Assembly (NCBI RefSeq): GCF_000787855.1
Contig: NZ_BBPQ01000002.1
Coordinates: forward strand, 273,349 to 337,348
DNA: 64,000 nt
Direction: 5' to 3'
From: Streptacidiphilus anmyonensis
GTDB taxonomy: Bacteria; Actinomycetota; Actinomycetes; Streptomycetales; Streptomycetaceae
Shown here: one piece after another, positions 45,004 to 54,126 of the stretch
Layout: each line of letters starts with the position of its first letter
Numbering within the stretch: the first letter of the stretch is position 1
Made by a program: the position numbers and the translations under genes
Notes under the pieces: model-generated
What the model was told of the DNA's origin: nothing
Database searches by the model: none
The model's input: the letters and a program-made list of their open reading frames with translations, nothing else

Positions 45004-46227
45004 GTGCCTCGTACCGCGAGGGACGTCGTCTTCGTCGACGGCGTCCGCACCCCCTTCGGCAAGGCCGGCCCCAAGGGCATCTACGCCGAGACCCGCGCCG
45101 ACGACCTGGTGATCAAGGCGATCCGGGAGCTGCTGCGCCGGAACCCGAACCTGGACCCGGCCCTCGTGGACGAGGTCGCCATCGCCGCCACCACGCAGAT
45201 CGGCGACCAGGGCCTGACCCTGGGCCGCTCCGCGTCGCTGCTGGCGGGCCTGCCCAAGACCGTCCCGGGCTACTCCATCGACCGCATGTGCGCCGGCGCG
45301 ATGACCGCCGTGACGTCCGTCGCCGGCGGCATCGCCATGGGCGCCCTCGACATCGCCGTCGCCGGCGGCGTCGAGCACATGGGCCGCCACCCCATGGGTG
45401 AGGGCGTCGACCCCAACCCGCGCTTCCTCTCCGAGAAGCTGGTCGACGAGTCCGCCCTGTTCATGGGCATGACGGCGGAGAACCTGCACGACCGGTTCCC
45501 GCACCTGACCAAGGAGCGCTGCGACGCCTACGCCGTCCGCAGCCAGGAGAAGGCCGCCAAGGCCTACGCCGACAACAACATCCAGCCCGACCTGGTGCCG
45601 GTCGCCGTCCGCCGCACCAACCCTGACGGCGGCGAGACCGGCTGGGGCCTGGCCACCGCCGACGAGCCGATGCGCCCGGGCACCACGCTGGAGTCGCTGA
45701 CGGGCCTGAAGACCCCGTTCCGCCCGCACGGCCGGATCACCGCCGGCAACGCGGCCGGTCTCAACGACGGCGCCACCGCCTCCCTGATCGCCGCCGAGGA
45801 CGTCGCGCGCGAGCTGGGCCTGCCGGTCAAGATGCGCATGGTCTCCTACGCCTTCGTCGGCGTGGAGCCCGAGGTCATGGGCATCGGCCCGGTCCCGGCG
45901 ACCGAGAAGGCGCTGGCCAAGGCCGGTCTGACGATCGACGACATCGGCGCGTTCGAGATCAACGAGGCCTTCGCCATCCAGGTCCTGTCCATGCTGGACC
46001 ACTTCGGCATCGCGGACGACGACGAGCGGGTCAACCCGTACGGCGGCGCGATCGCCTTCGGCCACCCGCTGGCCTCCTCCGGCGTGCGCCTGATGACGCA
46101 GCTGGCCCGCCGCTTCGAGCAGCGTCCGGACGTCCGTTACGGCCTCACCTCCATGTGCATCGGCATGGGCATGGGCGCGACGGTCATCTGGGAGAACCCG
46201 CACTTCGACGGTAACGAGGCCAAGTGA
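45004..46227 (+). CDS. fadA: Acetyl-CoA acyltransferase (thiolase)
   Basis: 407 residues from GTG 45004 with GGAGGAG. Thiolase cleaves 3-ketoacyl-CoA to acetyl-CoA and a shortened acyl-CoA, the last step of beta-oxidation. The nucleophilic Cys96 lies in DRMCAGAM; the NEAFA, GHPLASSG and C-terminal Cys box MCIGMGMGATV are present. Its stop overlaps the start of fadB by one base, giving the usual alpha/beta multienzyme pair. Confidence 0.96.
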   Translation: MPRTARDVVFVDGVRTPFGKAGPKGIYAETRADDLVIKAIRELLRRNPNLDPALVDEVAIAATTQIGDQGLTLGRSASLLAGLPKTVPGYSIDRMCAGAMTAVTSVAGGIAMGALDIAVAGGVEHMGRHPMGEGVDPNPRFLSEKLVDESALFMGMTAENLHDRFPHLTKERCDAYAVRSQEKAAKAYADNNIQPDLVPVAVRRTNPDGGETGWGLATADEPMRPGTTLESLTGLKTPFRPHGRITAGNAAGLNDGATASLIAAEDVARELGLPVKMRMVSYAFVGVEPEVMGIGPVPATEKALAKAGLTIDDIGAFEINEAFAIQVLSMLDHFGIADDDERVNPYGGAIAFGHPLASSGVRLMTQLARRFEQRPDVRYGLTSMCIGMGMGATVIWENPHFDGNEAK

Positions 46228-48356
46228 TGACCACCACCACCGAGATGCTGCTCAAGGCTCACGAGCTGTTCCCGGACGAGGTCGTGACGACCGCTCACGT
46301 GCGTCACCTCGACCTGCCGCTGGGCGCCGGCCGCTTCGCGCTGATCACCCTGGACAACGGCTTCGACCACACCAAGCCGACCACCTTCGGCCCCGGCTCG
46401 CTGGCCAAGCTGAACGAGGCGCTGGACCAGGTCGAGCGTGAGGCCGCGGCCGGCGAGATCGTCGCCGTCGGCATCACCGGCAAGCCGTTCATCTTCGCGG
46501 TCGGCGCCGACCTCAAGGGCGTCGAGGTGCTGAAGGAGCACAGCGACGCGCTGGCCATCGGCAAGGGCGGCCACGACGTCTTCAAGCGGATCGCGGCCCT
46601 GCCCGTCCCGTCCTTCGCCTTCTACAACGGCGCGGCGATGGGCGGCGGCGTCGAGGTCGGCCTGCACTGCACCTACCGCACCGTCAGCTCGGGCCTGCCG
46701 GCCTTCTCGCTGCCGGAGTGCTTCCTGGGCCTGGTCCCGGGCTGGGGCGGCTGCACGCTGCTGCCGAACCTGATCGGCGCGGGCAAGGCCGTCCAGGTCA
46801 TCATCGAGAACTCGATGGCCCAGAACAAGCAGCTCAAGGGCAAGCAGGTCTTCGAGCTGGGCATCGCCGACGCGATCTTCGAGCCGGCCGACTTCGTCGA
46901 GCAGTCGCTGCTGTGGACCGCCAAGGTCCTGACGGGTGCGGTGACGGTCGAGCGTCCGGAGATCGACCGCGGCCAGGCCTGGGACGACGCCGTGGCCTGG
47001 GGCCGCGCGGTCGTCGACGGCAAGGTCCACGGCGCGGCTCCGGCCCCCTACCGGGCGCTGGACATCATCGCCCAGGTCAAGGACGGCGACCTGCAGGCCG
47101 GCTTCGACGCCGAGGACGCGGCGCTGGCCGACCTGATCATGGGCGGCGAGCTGCGGTCCGGCATCTACGCCTTCAACCTGGTCCAGAAGCGCGGCAAGCG
47201 CCCGGCAGGCGCGCCGGACAAGTCGCTGGCCCGCCCGGTCACCAAGGTCGGCGTCGTCGGCGCGGGCCTGATGGCCTCGCAGCTGGCGCTGCTCTTCGCC
47301 CGTCGTCTCCAGGTGCCGGTCGTCCTCACGGACATCGACCAGGAGCGCATCGACAAGGGCGTCGGCTACGTCCACGGCGAGATCGACAAGCTGCTCGCCA
47401 AGGGCCGCGTCAACGGCGACAACGCGAACCGCCTCAAGGCCCTCGTCACCGGCTCGCTCGACAAGGCCGCCGCCTTCGGCGACGCGGACTTCGTCATCGA
47501 GGCCGTCTTCGAGGAGATGGGCGTCAAGCAGCAGGTCTTCGCCGAGGTCGAGGCCGTGGTCTCGCCCACCTGCATCCTGGCGACCAACACCTCCTCGCTG
47601 TCCGTCAGCGAGATGGCGTCGAAGCTGGAGCACCCCGAGCGGGTCGTCGGCTTCCACTTCTTCAACCCGGTCGCGGTCCTGCCGCTGCTGGAGATCGTCC
47701 GCGGCGAGAAGACGGACGACGCGTCGCTCGCGACCGCGTTCGGCGTCGCGAAGAAGCTGAAGAAGACCGCGGTTCTCGTGAAGGACGCCCCGGCGTTCGT
47801 CGTGAACCGGATTCTCACCCGCTTCATGGGTGAGATCCAGCAGATCATCGACGAGGGCACCCCGATCGCCGTCGCCGAGAAGGGCGTCGAGCCGCTCGGC
47901 CTGCCGATGTCCCCGATCGTGCTGCTGGAGCTGGTCGGCCCGGCCATCGCCCTGCACGTGTCGGAGACCCTGCACACCGCCTTCCCGGAGCGCTTCTTCG
48001 TCTCCGAGAACCTGGCCCGCGTGGTCCAGGCCGGCAAGCGCGGCTTCTACACCTGGGCCTCGGGCCAGCAGGAGCTGGACCCCGAGGTCGTCGCGCTGCT
48101 CCAGGTCGGCGACAAGGTCCTCACCGAGGAGCAGGTCCGCGACCGGGCGCTGGACGCCGTCGCCCAGGAGATCCAGCTCATGCTGGACGAGGGCGTCGTC
48201 GCCGAGGCGCAGGACATCGACCTCTGCCTGATCACGGGCGCGGGCTGGCCGTTCCACCTGGGCGGCATCACCCCGTACCTGGACCGCGAGGGCGTCTCCG
48301 AGCGCGTCAACGGCAAGCGCTTCCTCGCCCAGGGCGTCGCGAGCGTCCCGGCGTGA
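46227..48356 (+). CDS. fadB: Multifunctional fatty-acid oxidation complex (enoyl-CoA hydratase / 3-hydroxyacyl-CoA dehydrogenase)
   Basis: 709 residues from ATG 46227 (GTG 46224 is one codon upstream). The N-terminal crotonase domain (about 1-190) has the oxyanion-hole sequences FAVGADLKG and NGAAMGGGVEVGL. The central Rossmann domain begins VGVVGAGLMASQLA near 342, with IEAVFEE and the NPVAVLPLLEIV block, and the C-terminal dehydrogenase domains include DAPAFVVNRILTRF. It performs the hydration and NAD-dependent oxidation steps before the adjacent thiolase. A very strong terminator follows. Confidence 0.95.
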   Translation: MTTTTEMLLKAHELFPDEVVTTAHVRHLDLPLGAGRFALITLDNGFDHTKPTTFGPGSLAKLNEALDQVEREAAAGEIVAVGITGKPFIFAVGADLKGVEVLKEHSDALAIGKGGHDVFKRIAALPVPSFAFYNGAAMGGGVEVGLHCTYRTVSSGLPAFSLPECFLGLVPGWGGCTLLPNLIGAGKAVQVIIENSMAQNKQLKGKQVFELGIADAIFEPADFVEQSLLWTAKVLTGAVTVERPEIDRGQAWDDAVAWGRAVVDGKVHGAAPAPYRALDIIAQVKDGDLQAGFDAEDAALADLIMGGELRSGIYAFNLVQKRGKRPAGAPDKSLARPVTKVGVVGAGLMASQLALLFARRLQVPVVLTDIDQERIDKGVGYVHGEIDKLLAKGRVNGDNANRLKALVTGSLDKAAAFGDADFVIEAVFEEMGVKQQVFAEVEAVVSPTCILATNTSSLSVSEMASKLEHPERVVGFHFFNPVAVLPLLEIVRGEKTDDASLATAFGVAKKLKKTAVLVKDAPAFVVNRILTRFMGEIQQIIDEGTPIAVAEKGVEPLGLPMSPIVLLELVGPAIALHVSETLHTAFPERFFVSENLARVVQAGKRGFYTWASGQQELDPEVVALLQVGDKVLTEEQVRDRALDAVAQEIQLMLDEGVVAEAQDIDLCLITGAGWPFHLGGITPYLDREGVSERVNGKRFLAQGVASVPA

Positions 48357-48373
48357 GGCAGTAGCTGACGCAG

Positions 48374-48416
48374 AAGGGCGGCTTCCCCGAGATCTCCTCT
48401 CGGGGAAGCCGCCCTT
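48374..48416 (+). terminator. Terminator of the fadAB operon
   Basis: A perfect 18-bp stem AAGGGCGGCTTCCCCGAG (48374-48391) pairs with 48399-48416 around a 7-nt loop, followed by TCGCTTTCCCTCCC. Confidence 0.92.
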
Positions 48417-48623
48417 TCGCTTTCCCTCCCACCGACCCACCACCCGCCCGCCGCCCGCCTCCGGGAGGGCCCCAAGCCCCGCAGGGCTCCGCACCGCACG
48501 GACGCCGTGCTCCGCAGGAGCCGCGCCACGCGCCGGACGGGAGGCCGGGCACCGCGCGCACGAGGCGCGTCCGCGCCCGGCCCGCAGGGCCTCGACCCGC
48601 CGGCACGCCTCCGCAGGAGTCGC

Positions 48624-48733
48624 TCCGCGGGCCGGACGGCAGCCACGGCTGACCACCACCCCCGGAAGGGCCAGACACGCGCGCAAGACGTGAGCGAGCC
48701 CGGCCCGCGACGGCCGCGAGCGCCCCGCAGGGC
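48624..48733. repeat. 110-bp exact direct repeat, copy A
   Basis: Identical to 48936-49045 (offset 312 bp), beginning TCCGCGGGCCGGACGGCAGC and ending GCGCCCCGCAGGGC. The bases before the repeat are also similar, one mismatch away. Confidence 0.95.
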
Positions 48734-48935
48734 TCCGCACCGGACGGACGCCGTGCTCCGCAGCAGCCGCGACGCGCGCCGGACGGGATGGACGTGACTC
48801 GCCACCAGCCCTGCAGGGGCCTGCTAGCGCAGGCGAGTTGTGGACGGGCAGGGTCCGCGCGGGGTCGGGAGTCCCGCCGACGGCCACGAGCGCCCCGCAA
48901 GGCCTCGACTCACCGGCACGCTCCGCAGAAGTCGA

Positions 48936-49045
48936 TCCGCGGGCCGGACGGCAGCCACGGCTGACCACCACCCCCGGAAGGGCCAGACACGCGCGCAAGA
49001 CGTGAGCGAGCCCGGCCCGCGACGGCCGCGAGCGCCCCGCAGGGC
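48936..49045. repeat. 110-bp exact direct repeat, copy B
   Basis: Same as 48624-48733. The perfect identity between copies, against diverged flanking repeats, suggests recent duplication or gene conversion. Confidence 0.95.
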
Positions 49046-49354
49046 CTCGACCGGCCGGCACGCTCCGCAGGAGCCGCGCCATGCGCGGTACGGGAGGCCC
49101 GTGGCCAGCCACCAGCCCCGGAGGGGCCGGAGACACGCGGGCGGCCCGGCCGAGGAGGGGATCCCTTGTCCTGGGCCGGGCGGAGAGCCCGGAGGGCGGC
49201 TCGGCTCGGGGGACGCCGGTCGAGAGCCGCAGGGTGAGGTGCTTCGGCCGGGGGCGGGGTGGGCTGGTGGCCTGGGACGGCGCAGGCCCCGGCCGGGAGG
49301 GCCGGGGCCTGCGGAGGCCGGTGTGCCCCCGGGAGGGGGCGTGGGGCGCTCGGG

Positions 49355-50293
49355 TCAGGGGGTGACCGAGGCCGACGGGGAGGTGGTGGCCGTCGGCTTC
49401 TTCTTGTCCTTCGCCGCCTTCGCCTTCGGGCTCGCCGAGGCGCTCGGGGTCAGCGGCGCCGTCGGCGTCGGGGTCGCGCCGTTGGTGACGGCGATGGACG
49501 GCAGGTCGCCCGAGACCGGCGTGGCCGAGACCGCCGCGGCCAGGACGCGGTCCTGCAGCTGCTGCGGGGTCAGCGACTGCGACGCGGAGACGATCGTCGT
49601 CGCGTTCGCGTTGCCGGCCGCGGCGTCAGCCGCGCTCTGCATCTGCAGGACCGGGGCCGCGCCCAGGTTCAGCGCGGTGAACGCCTTCGTGGAGTCCTGC
49701 ACCCAGACGTTGTGGTCGCCGTTGTTCACGCAGGCGCGGAACACGTCGGTGTCCAGGCCCTTGACCTTCTTGGCCAGCAGGATGAGGCCGCTCTTCGACG
49801 CGAACGCGTCGTCCGACTCGGCCGGCTGGTGGTTCAGCAGGACCGCGCGGTAGTCGGCGAACTTCTTGTCGTCCAGCGCGCAGCCGAGCGCGTTGCCCGC
49901 GTCGAGCGAGCCGCTGCCGCCCTGGGTGGCGTCCACACCGGCGGTCTCGTGGTAGTAGACGTTGGCCACGCCGGAGGAGACGAGCTGGCGCAGCGTCGCG
50001 CCGTAGGTGTTCTCGAAGGCCAGCGTCGCGGGGTCGCGCAGGTCCTCGTAGACGGTCAGGGTGACGGCCGCGTGGCCGTACTCGGGAACGGCCAGCGCGG
50101 GGGTGCCGACCGCACCGGCCGGAGGCGCCAGCTGCGTGGCCTTGTCGGCCCGCACCACGGATCCGATCAGGCCCGCGACCACGAAGATCGCGACGACCAC
50201 ACCGCCGGCCACGAGCCAGCGTCGCCACGGCGTCTTGCGAACAGACGCTCCCGCCTGCTGCGGGTTGTTGTCCGTGGAGCTCTTCACTTCCAC
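49355..50293 (-). CDS. DsbA/thioredoxin-fold membrane protein lacking the CxxC
   Basis: 312 residues from GTG 50293 (GAGGA upstream). A membrane helix (about 25-48, WLVAGGVVVAIFVVAGLIG) anchors it; the rest is outside. The domain matches the actinobacterial DsbA-like family: VYEDLRDPATLAFENTYGA occupies the place of the usual VYEDFxCPxCxxFE, so both redox cysteines are replaced (DPAT). A GAAPVLQM segment is in the place of the cis-Pro loop. The tail is Pro/Thr/Lys/Ala-rich. It is unlikely to be an oxidoreductase; a binding or scaffolding role in the envelope is my inference. Confidence 0.75.
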   Translation of the reverse strand: MEVKSSTDNNPQQAGASVRKTPWRRWLVAGGVVVAIFVVAGLIGSVVRADKATQLAPPAGAVGTPALAVPEYGHAAVTLTVYEDLRDPATLAFENTYGATLRQLVSSGVANVYYHETAGVDATQGGSGSLDAGNALGCALDDKKFADYRAVLLNHQPAESDDAFASKSGLILLAKKVKGLDTDVFRACVNNGDHNVWVQDSTKAFTALNLGAAPVLQMQSAADAAAGNANATTIVSASQSLTPQQLQDRVLAAAVSATPVSGDLPSIAVTNGATPTPTAPLTPSASASPKAKAAKDKKKPTATTSPSASVTP

Positions 50294-50405
50294 CTGTCCT
50301 CGACTACTCGGTCCGTGCTGTGTATCCGACTGGCCTACTGCCCAGTTCGGCGGACGGGGGTCAGCCTCTCATGCGAACGTGTGAAGGCTTCAACTGGATC
50401 ATGGG

Positions 50406-51785
50406 TCAACGCCCTCGCAACCGGTAGATCACAGCGCCGCCCGAGGTCCCGACCCGTTCGTAGCGGGCCGCGAGCAGATCCCGGATCGGCGGGACGGCCG
50501 CAGGGGCGTACGGAGCGCCCTGGGAGTCGTCCACGACGAGGGCCGGCGGGTGCTCCTCCACCTCCCGTTCGAACGTCGTCCAGGAGCCCGCCACGGCCTT
50601 CTGCACGCCCACGCCCTTGCCGCCCCGGCCGCCGGCGAAGTTGGTGAGCAGTCCCGCGGTCAGGTAACGGCTCGCGGGGGCCCGGTCGGCGAGCCAGTAG
50701 ATCTCCGGGTGCATGCCCCAGACCAGCACGCGCTGCCCGGCGCTGGTGTCGGCGTCGACGGCCTGCGCGACGGTCCGCACGCGCGTCACCGGCTGCGTGG
50801 AGGCCGTCAGGCCGAGGGCGACGAAGACGGCGGCGGCGACCGCCGTCCAGGCGAGGGCGAACCGGGCCCGGCGCGGTTCGGCCGTGCGGTGCAGGGCCCC
50901 CGCGCACAGCAGCGCCAGCGGCGGGACGAGCTGGAGGTAGTAGTGCCCGAAGAAGTGGAAGCCGACGGCGACGCCGACGGCGGACCCGGCGAGCCACAGC
51001 CACACGTCGGCGTCCTCGCGGAGCGAGACGCGCAGATGGCGGGCGAGCAGGACCAGCGCGGGGACGGCGGCGGCGAGCATGATCCCGGCGTTTCCGGCGG
51101 CCCGTCCGAGCGCGGTGGCCCAGGCCCCGTCGAGCGAGGCGTAGTCGCCGGAGCCGGAGACGACCCAGAAGAGGAAGTCCCGCGGCCCCGTCAGCAGGGC
51201 GAGGGCGGCCACCGGAACGACGAAACCGGCAAGCAGCCGCAGGACCGCGCCGGGGCGCCGGTCGTCGCGCCACAGCAGGTAGAGCGCCGGGAGCAGGACC
51301 ACTCCCCCGGTCTGCTTGACCATCGCGGCGAGGGCGGCGGCGAGCCCCGCACCGGCCCACCGCTTGCGGTCGGCGCACCAGAACGCGGCGGCCGTGGCGG
51401 GCAGCATGAAGACCTCGAAGGTCGCCGCCTGGGTGTCCTCCGGCGCGAGCGCGACGCTGAGCAGGACCGTGAACAGCCCCGCGACCGTCCCCGCGGCGCC
51501 GCCCCAGCGGCGGCGGGCGACGGCGGCGGTGAACAGCGCTGTCGCGAGGCAGGCCAGGACCGCGAGCACCCGCAGCGGCCACAGCGAGTCCGAGCCGAGC
51601 AGCGCGAACGCGCCCTGGTAGAGCCACGGCAGCAGCGGCGGCTTGCGGTCCACGACGTCGACGTAGAGCGTCCCGCCGTGCGCCAGCATCCGCGCCTCGG
51701 TGGCGAGGTAGCCCTCGTCGGGGTTCCAGAAGGGTCGGAGGAACGACGGCAGATGGACCAGGAGGGCGACCAGGGCGAGTGGCAC
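50406..51785 (-). CDS. GT39-type membrane glycosyltransferase (ArnT/PMT-like)
   Basis: 459 residues from GTG 51785, where VPLALVALLVHLPSF starts the first membrane segment. About ten membrane helices are visible. The acidic motif FWNPDEGYLATEAR between the first two helices is the lipid-sugar transferase signature (DE), and RKPPLLPWLY is the second loop. It transfers sugars from polyprenyl phosphate donors to envelope acceptors. The reading frame continues upstream to GTG 51929 through a palindromic element whose translation (ARFPAPLTW) is not protein-like, so the true start is uncertain. Confidence 0.82.
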   Translation of the reverse strand: MPLALVALLVHLPSFLRPFWNPDEGYLATEARMLAHGGTLYVDVVDRKPPLLPWLYQGAFALLGSDSLWPLRVLAVLACLATALFTAAVARRRWGGAAGTVAGLFTVLLSVALAPEDTQAATFEVFMLPATAAAFWCADRKRWAGAGLAAALAAMVKQTGGVVLLPALYLLWRDDRRPGAVLRLLAGFVVPVAALALLTGPRDFLFWVVSGSGDYASLDGAWATALGRAAGNAGIMLAAAVPALVLLARHLRVSLREDADVWLWLAGSAVGVAVGFHFFGHYYLQLVPPLALLCAGALHRTAEPRRARFALAWTAVAAAVFVALGLTASTQPVTRVRTVAQAVDADTSAGQRVLVWGMHPEIYWLADRAPASRYLTAGLLTNFAGGRGGKGVGVQKAVAGSWTTFEREVEEHPPALVVDDSQGAPYAPAAVPPIRDLLAARYERVGTSGGAVIYRLRGR

Positions 51786-51788
51786 CCA

Positions 51789-51923
51789 CGTCAGGGGCGC
51801 GGGGAACCGCGCGACAAGCCACGCAGGGTGGTGGGTCCCCGAACGAACAGGGCCATCCGCACCGGGTGGTTGCTCGTGCCCCGCGGCGGAGCCGCTGATC
51901 GGCTCCGCCTCGCGCCCCTGACG
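51789..51923 (-). repeat. Interspersed palindromic element, copy 3
   Basis: 135 bp with arms CGTCAGGGGCGCGGGGAA and their complement ending GCGCCCCTGACG, plus an internal GGCTCCGCC palindrome insertion. Read on minus it contains GCAACCACCCGGTGCGGATG and GTGGCTTGTCGCGCG, the same boxes as copies 1 and 2. It lies between dxs and the GT39 gene and reaches within 4 bp of the GTG at 51785. Confidence 0.85.
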
Positions 51924-51938
51924 GTGCAACTACAACAC

Positions 51939-53840
51939 CTACAACACCGTCGCGGGGTCCAGGGAGACCTTGGCGACCAGGGCGGCGGCCTTCTCGGCGA
52001 CGCCGTCGGCGGTGAGGCCGATCGCGTTCAGGATCTCGTCCCGGGTCGCGTGGTCCAGGAACTCCTGCGGGATCCCCAGATCCCGCAGCGGGACGTCCAC
52101 GCCCGCGTCGCGCAGGGCCTGCGCGATCGTCGCGCCGACTCCGCCGACGCGGCCGTTGTCCTCGACCGTCACCACGGCCCGGTGCCGGGCCGCGAGCGGC
52201 GCGAGCTCGGGGTCGACGGGCTTGACCCAGCGGGGGTCGACCACCGTCGCGGCGATGCCCTGCGCGGCGAGCTTCTCCGCCGCGTCGAGGCAGGTCTGCG
52301 CCATCGCGCCGACCGAGACGATGAGGACGTCCGCGTCGGCGCCGTCGACGCTGCCGTCGCGCAGCACGTCCATGCCGCCGACCCGGGCGACAGCGGCGAC
52401 CGCGGGGCCGACGTTGCCCTTGCTGTAGCGGACGACCGTGGGCGCGTCCTCGACGGCGACGGCCTCGCGCAGTTGTGCGCGCAGCTGGTCCGCGTCGCGC
52501 GGAGCGGCCAGGCGCAGGCCGGGGACGACCTGAAGGATCGACATGTCCCACATGCCGTTGTGGGAGGCGCCGTCCGAGCCGGTCACACCGGCTCGGTCGA
52601 GTACGAACGTCACGCCGCACTTGTGCAGCGCGACGTCCATCAGCACCTGGTCGAAGGCCCGGTTGAGGAAGGTCGCGTAGACGGCGACGACCGGGTGCAG
52701 GCCGCCCGTGGCGAGGCCGGCGGCCGAGACCGCGGCGTGCTGCTCGGCGATGCCGACGTCGTAGATGCGGTCCGGGAACTCCTTGGCGAAGGGCGCCAGG
52801 CCGACCGGGTGGAGCATGGCGGCGGTGATGCCGACCACGTCCTTGCGCTCGCGGCCGATGGCGACCATCTCCTCGCCGAAGACGGAGGTCCAGTCCTGAC
52901 CCGCCGTCTTCACCGGGAGGCCGGTGTCGGGGTGGATGACGGGGACCGCGTGGAAGCGGTCCTCCTCGTTCTGCTCGGCGGCGCGGTAGCCGCGGCCCTT
53001 CTGGGTGAGGCAGTGCACGATGACCGGCCCGCCGAAGCCCTTGGCCCGCTTGAGCGCCGACTCCAGCGCCGAGACGTCGTGGCCGTCGATCGGGCCGACG
53101 TACTTCAGGCCCAGATCCTCGAACATGCCCTGCGGGGCGATGAAGTCCTTCAGGCCCTTCTTGGCGCCGTGCAGCGTCTCGAACAGCGACTGGCCCACCA
53201 CCGGGGTGCGCTGGAGCGCGTCCTTGCCCCAGGACAGGAAGCGCTCGTAGCCCTGGGTGGTGCGCAGCGTGGCGAGGTGGTTGGCCAGGCCGCCGATGGT
53301 GGGCGAGTAGGAGCGCTCGTTGTCGTTGACGACGATGATGACCGGCCGGTCGCTCTCGGCGATGTTGTTGAGCGCCTCCCAGGCCATGCCGCCGGTCAGC
53401 GCGCCGTCGCCGATGACGGCGACGACCGTGCGGTCGTCGTGGCCGAGCTGCTGGTTGGCCTTGGCCAGGCCGTCGGCGTAGCCGAGGACCGTGGAGGCGT
53501 GCGAGTTCTCGATCACGTCGTGCTCGGACTCGGCGCGCGACGGGTAGCCGGACAGGCCGCCCTTGCTGCGCAGCCGGCTGAAGTCCTGACGACCGGTGAG
53601 GATCTTGTGGACGTAGGACTGGTGCCCGGTGTCGAAGAGGATCCGGTCCTTCGGCGACTCGAAGACGCGGTGCAGCGCGATCGTCAGCTCGACGACGCCG
53701 AGGTTGGGGCCGAGGTGGCCACCCGTCTTCGAGACCTCCTCGACCAGGAAGCCCCGGATCTCCTCGGCCAGCACGGCCAGCTGTCCCGGGCTGAGACGGT
53801 CCAGATCGCGCGGTCCCCGAATGCGGGTCAGCAGGGCCAC
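51939..53840 (-). CDS. dxs: 1-deoxy-D-xylulose-5-phosphate synthase
   Basis: 633 residues from GTG 53840 (GAGGAGG 8 nt upstream). DXS joins pyruvate and glyceraldehyde-3-phosphate with thiamine diphosphate, the first step of the non-mevalonate isoprenoid route. TPP-binding [16 protein letters not shown], the transketolase-type central domain (DIGITAEQHA-like [15 protein letters not shown]) and [12 protein letters not shown] are present. It is probably cotranscribed with the downstream glycosyltransferase, separated by the palindromic element. Confidence 0.97.
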   Translation of the reverse strand: MALLTRIRGPRDLDRLSPGQLAVLAEEIRGFLVEEVSKTGGHLGPNLGVVELTIALHRVFESPKDRILFDTGHQSYVHKILTGRQDFSRLRSKGGLSGYPSRAESEHDVIENSHASTVLGYADGLAKANQQLGHDDRTVVAVIGDGALTGGMAWEALNNIAESDRPVIIVVNDNERSYSPTIGGLANHLATLRTTQGYERFLSWGKDALQRTPVVGQSLFETLHGAKKGLKDFIAPQGMFEDLGLKYVGPIDGHDVSALESALKRAKGFGGPVIVHCLTQKGRGYRAAEQNEEDRFHAVPVIHPDTGLPVKTAGQDWTSVFGEEMVAIGRERKDVVGITAAMLHPVGLAPFAKEFPDRIYDVGIAEQHAAVSAAGLATGGLHPVVAVYATFLNRAFDQVLMDVALHKCGVTFVLDRAGVTGSDGASHNGMWDMSILQVVPGLRLAAPRDADQLRAQLREAVAVEDAPTVVRYSKGNVGPAVAAVARVGGMDVLRDGSVDGADADVLIVSVGAMAQTCLDAAEKLAAQGIAATVVDPRWVKPVDPELAPLAARHRAVVTVEDNGRVGGVGATIAQALRDAGVDVPLRDLGIPQEFLDHATRDEILNAIGLTADGVAEKAAALVAKVSLDPATVL

Positions 53841-54126
53841 CCGTTCCTCCTCAATCTCTGTCCGGCGCCAGGCGTCTTCGCCCGGCGCCCTCTCCCACCC
53901 GGGCGGCCGTGGACGCCCAAGTCCGCTCAGTCTAGTTGTCCTCTGCACGCGCGCGACCGCCCGGCACCGGAGCGGTATCGGTGCCGGGCGGTCATTTTGC
54001 GTTCCGTCAGCCCCGTGACCGGCTCTCCCCCTCAAGAGAGCCGACCACGTTGCGGAGGGCCGACGGCGTTTCGCGCGTCCTTTCGGGGGATGCCCGCCGT
54101 GCGGGCGATCCCCCGGGCGGGACGCG
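53841..54126. other. Intergenic region between xylH and dxs
   Basis: 286 bp without a gene. Besides the 15-bp hairpin it holds a near-perfect hairpin GGGGATNCCCGC with its complement near 54082-54115, and GGGACGCG-N5-CGCGTCCC at 54119-54136, which overlaps the xylH stop. Any dxs promoter should lie in 53841-53940; TCTAGTTGTCC near 53930 is a weak candidate. Confidence 0.5.
53955..53993. terminator. Terminator downstream of xylFGH
   Basis: A perfect 15-bp stem GACCGCCCGGCACCG (53955-53969) pairs with 53979-53993 around a 9-nt loop. Confidence 0.75.

Larger units (their letters stand above)
48430..49345. repeat. Gene-free tract of shuffled GC-rich repeats
   Basis: About 0.9 kb between the fadB terminator and the DsbA-like gene. 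Long open frames run through it on both strands but none has a ribosome site, a recognisable domain or natural composition. Recurring words are GCGCCCCGCAGGGC, CTCCGCAGGAGCCGC and GCCGGACGG. A roughly 60-bp block at 48481-48541 recurs with few changes at about 48727-48787, and a 110-bp block is exactly duplicated. It looks like an array of a degenerate family repeat, with no mobile-element gene. Confidence 0.75.

Noticed and set aside
46137-49136. Minus-strand open frame of 999 codons opposite fadB
   Set aside because: It is antisense to well-supported fadB, continues through the repeat tract, has no ribosome site or domain and is Arg/Asp/Ala-rich, as GC-rich antisense frames are.
48430-49345. 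CRISPR array
   Set aside because: Repeats are of unequal length and spacing, GC-rich and partly contiguous; there are no regular unique spacers and no cas gene.
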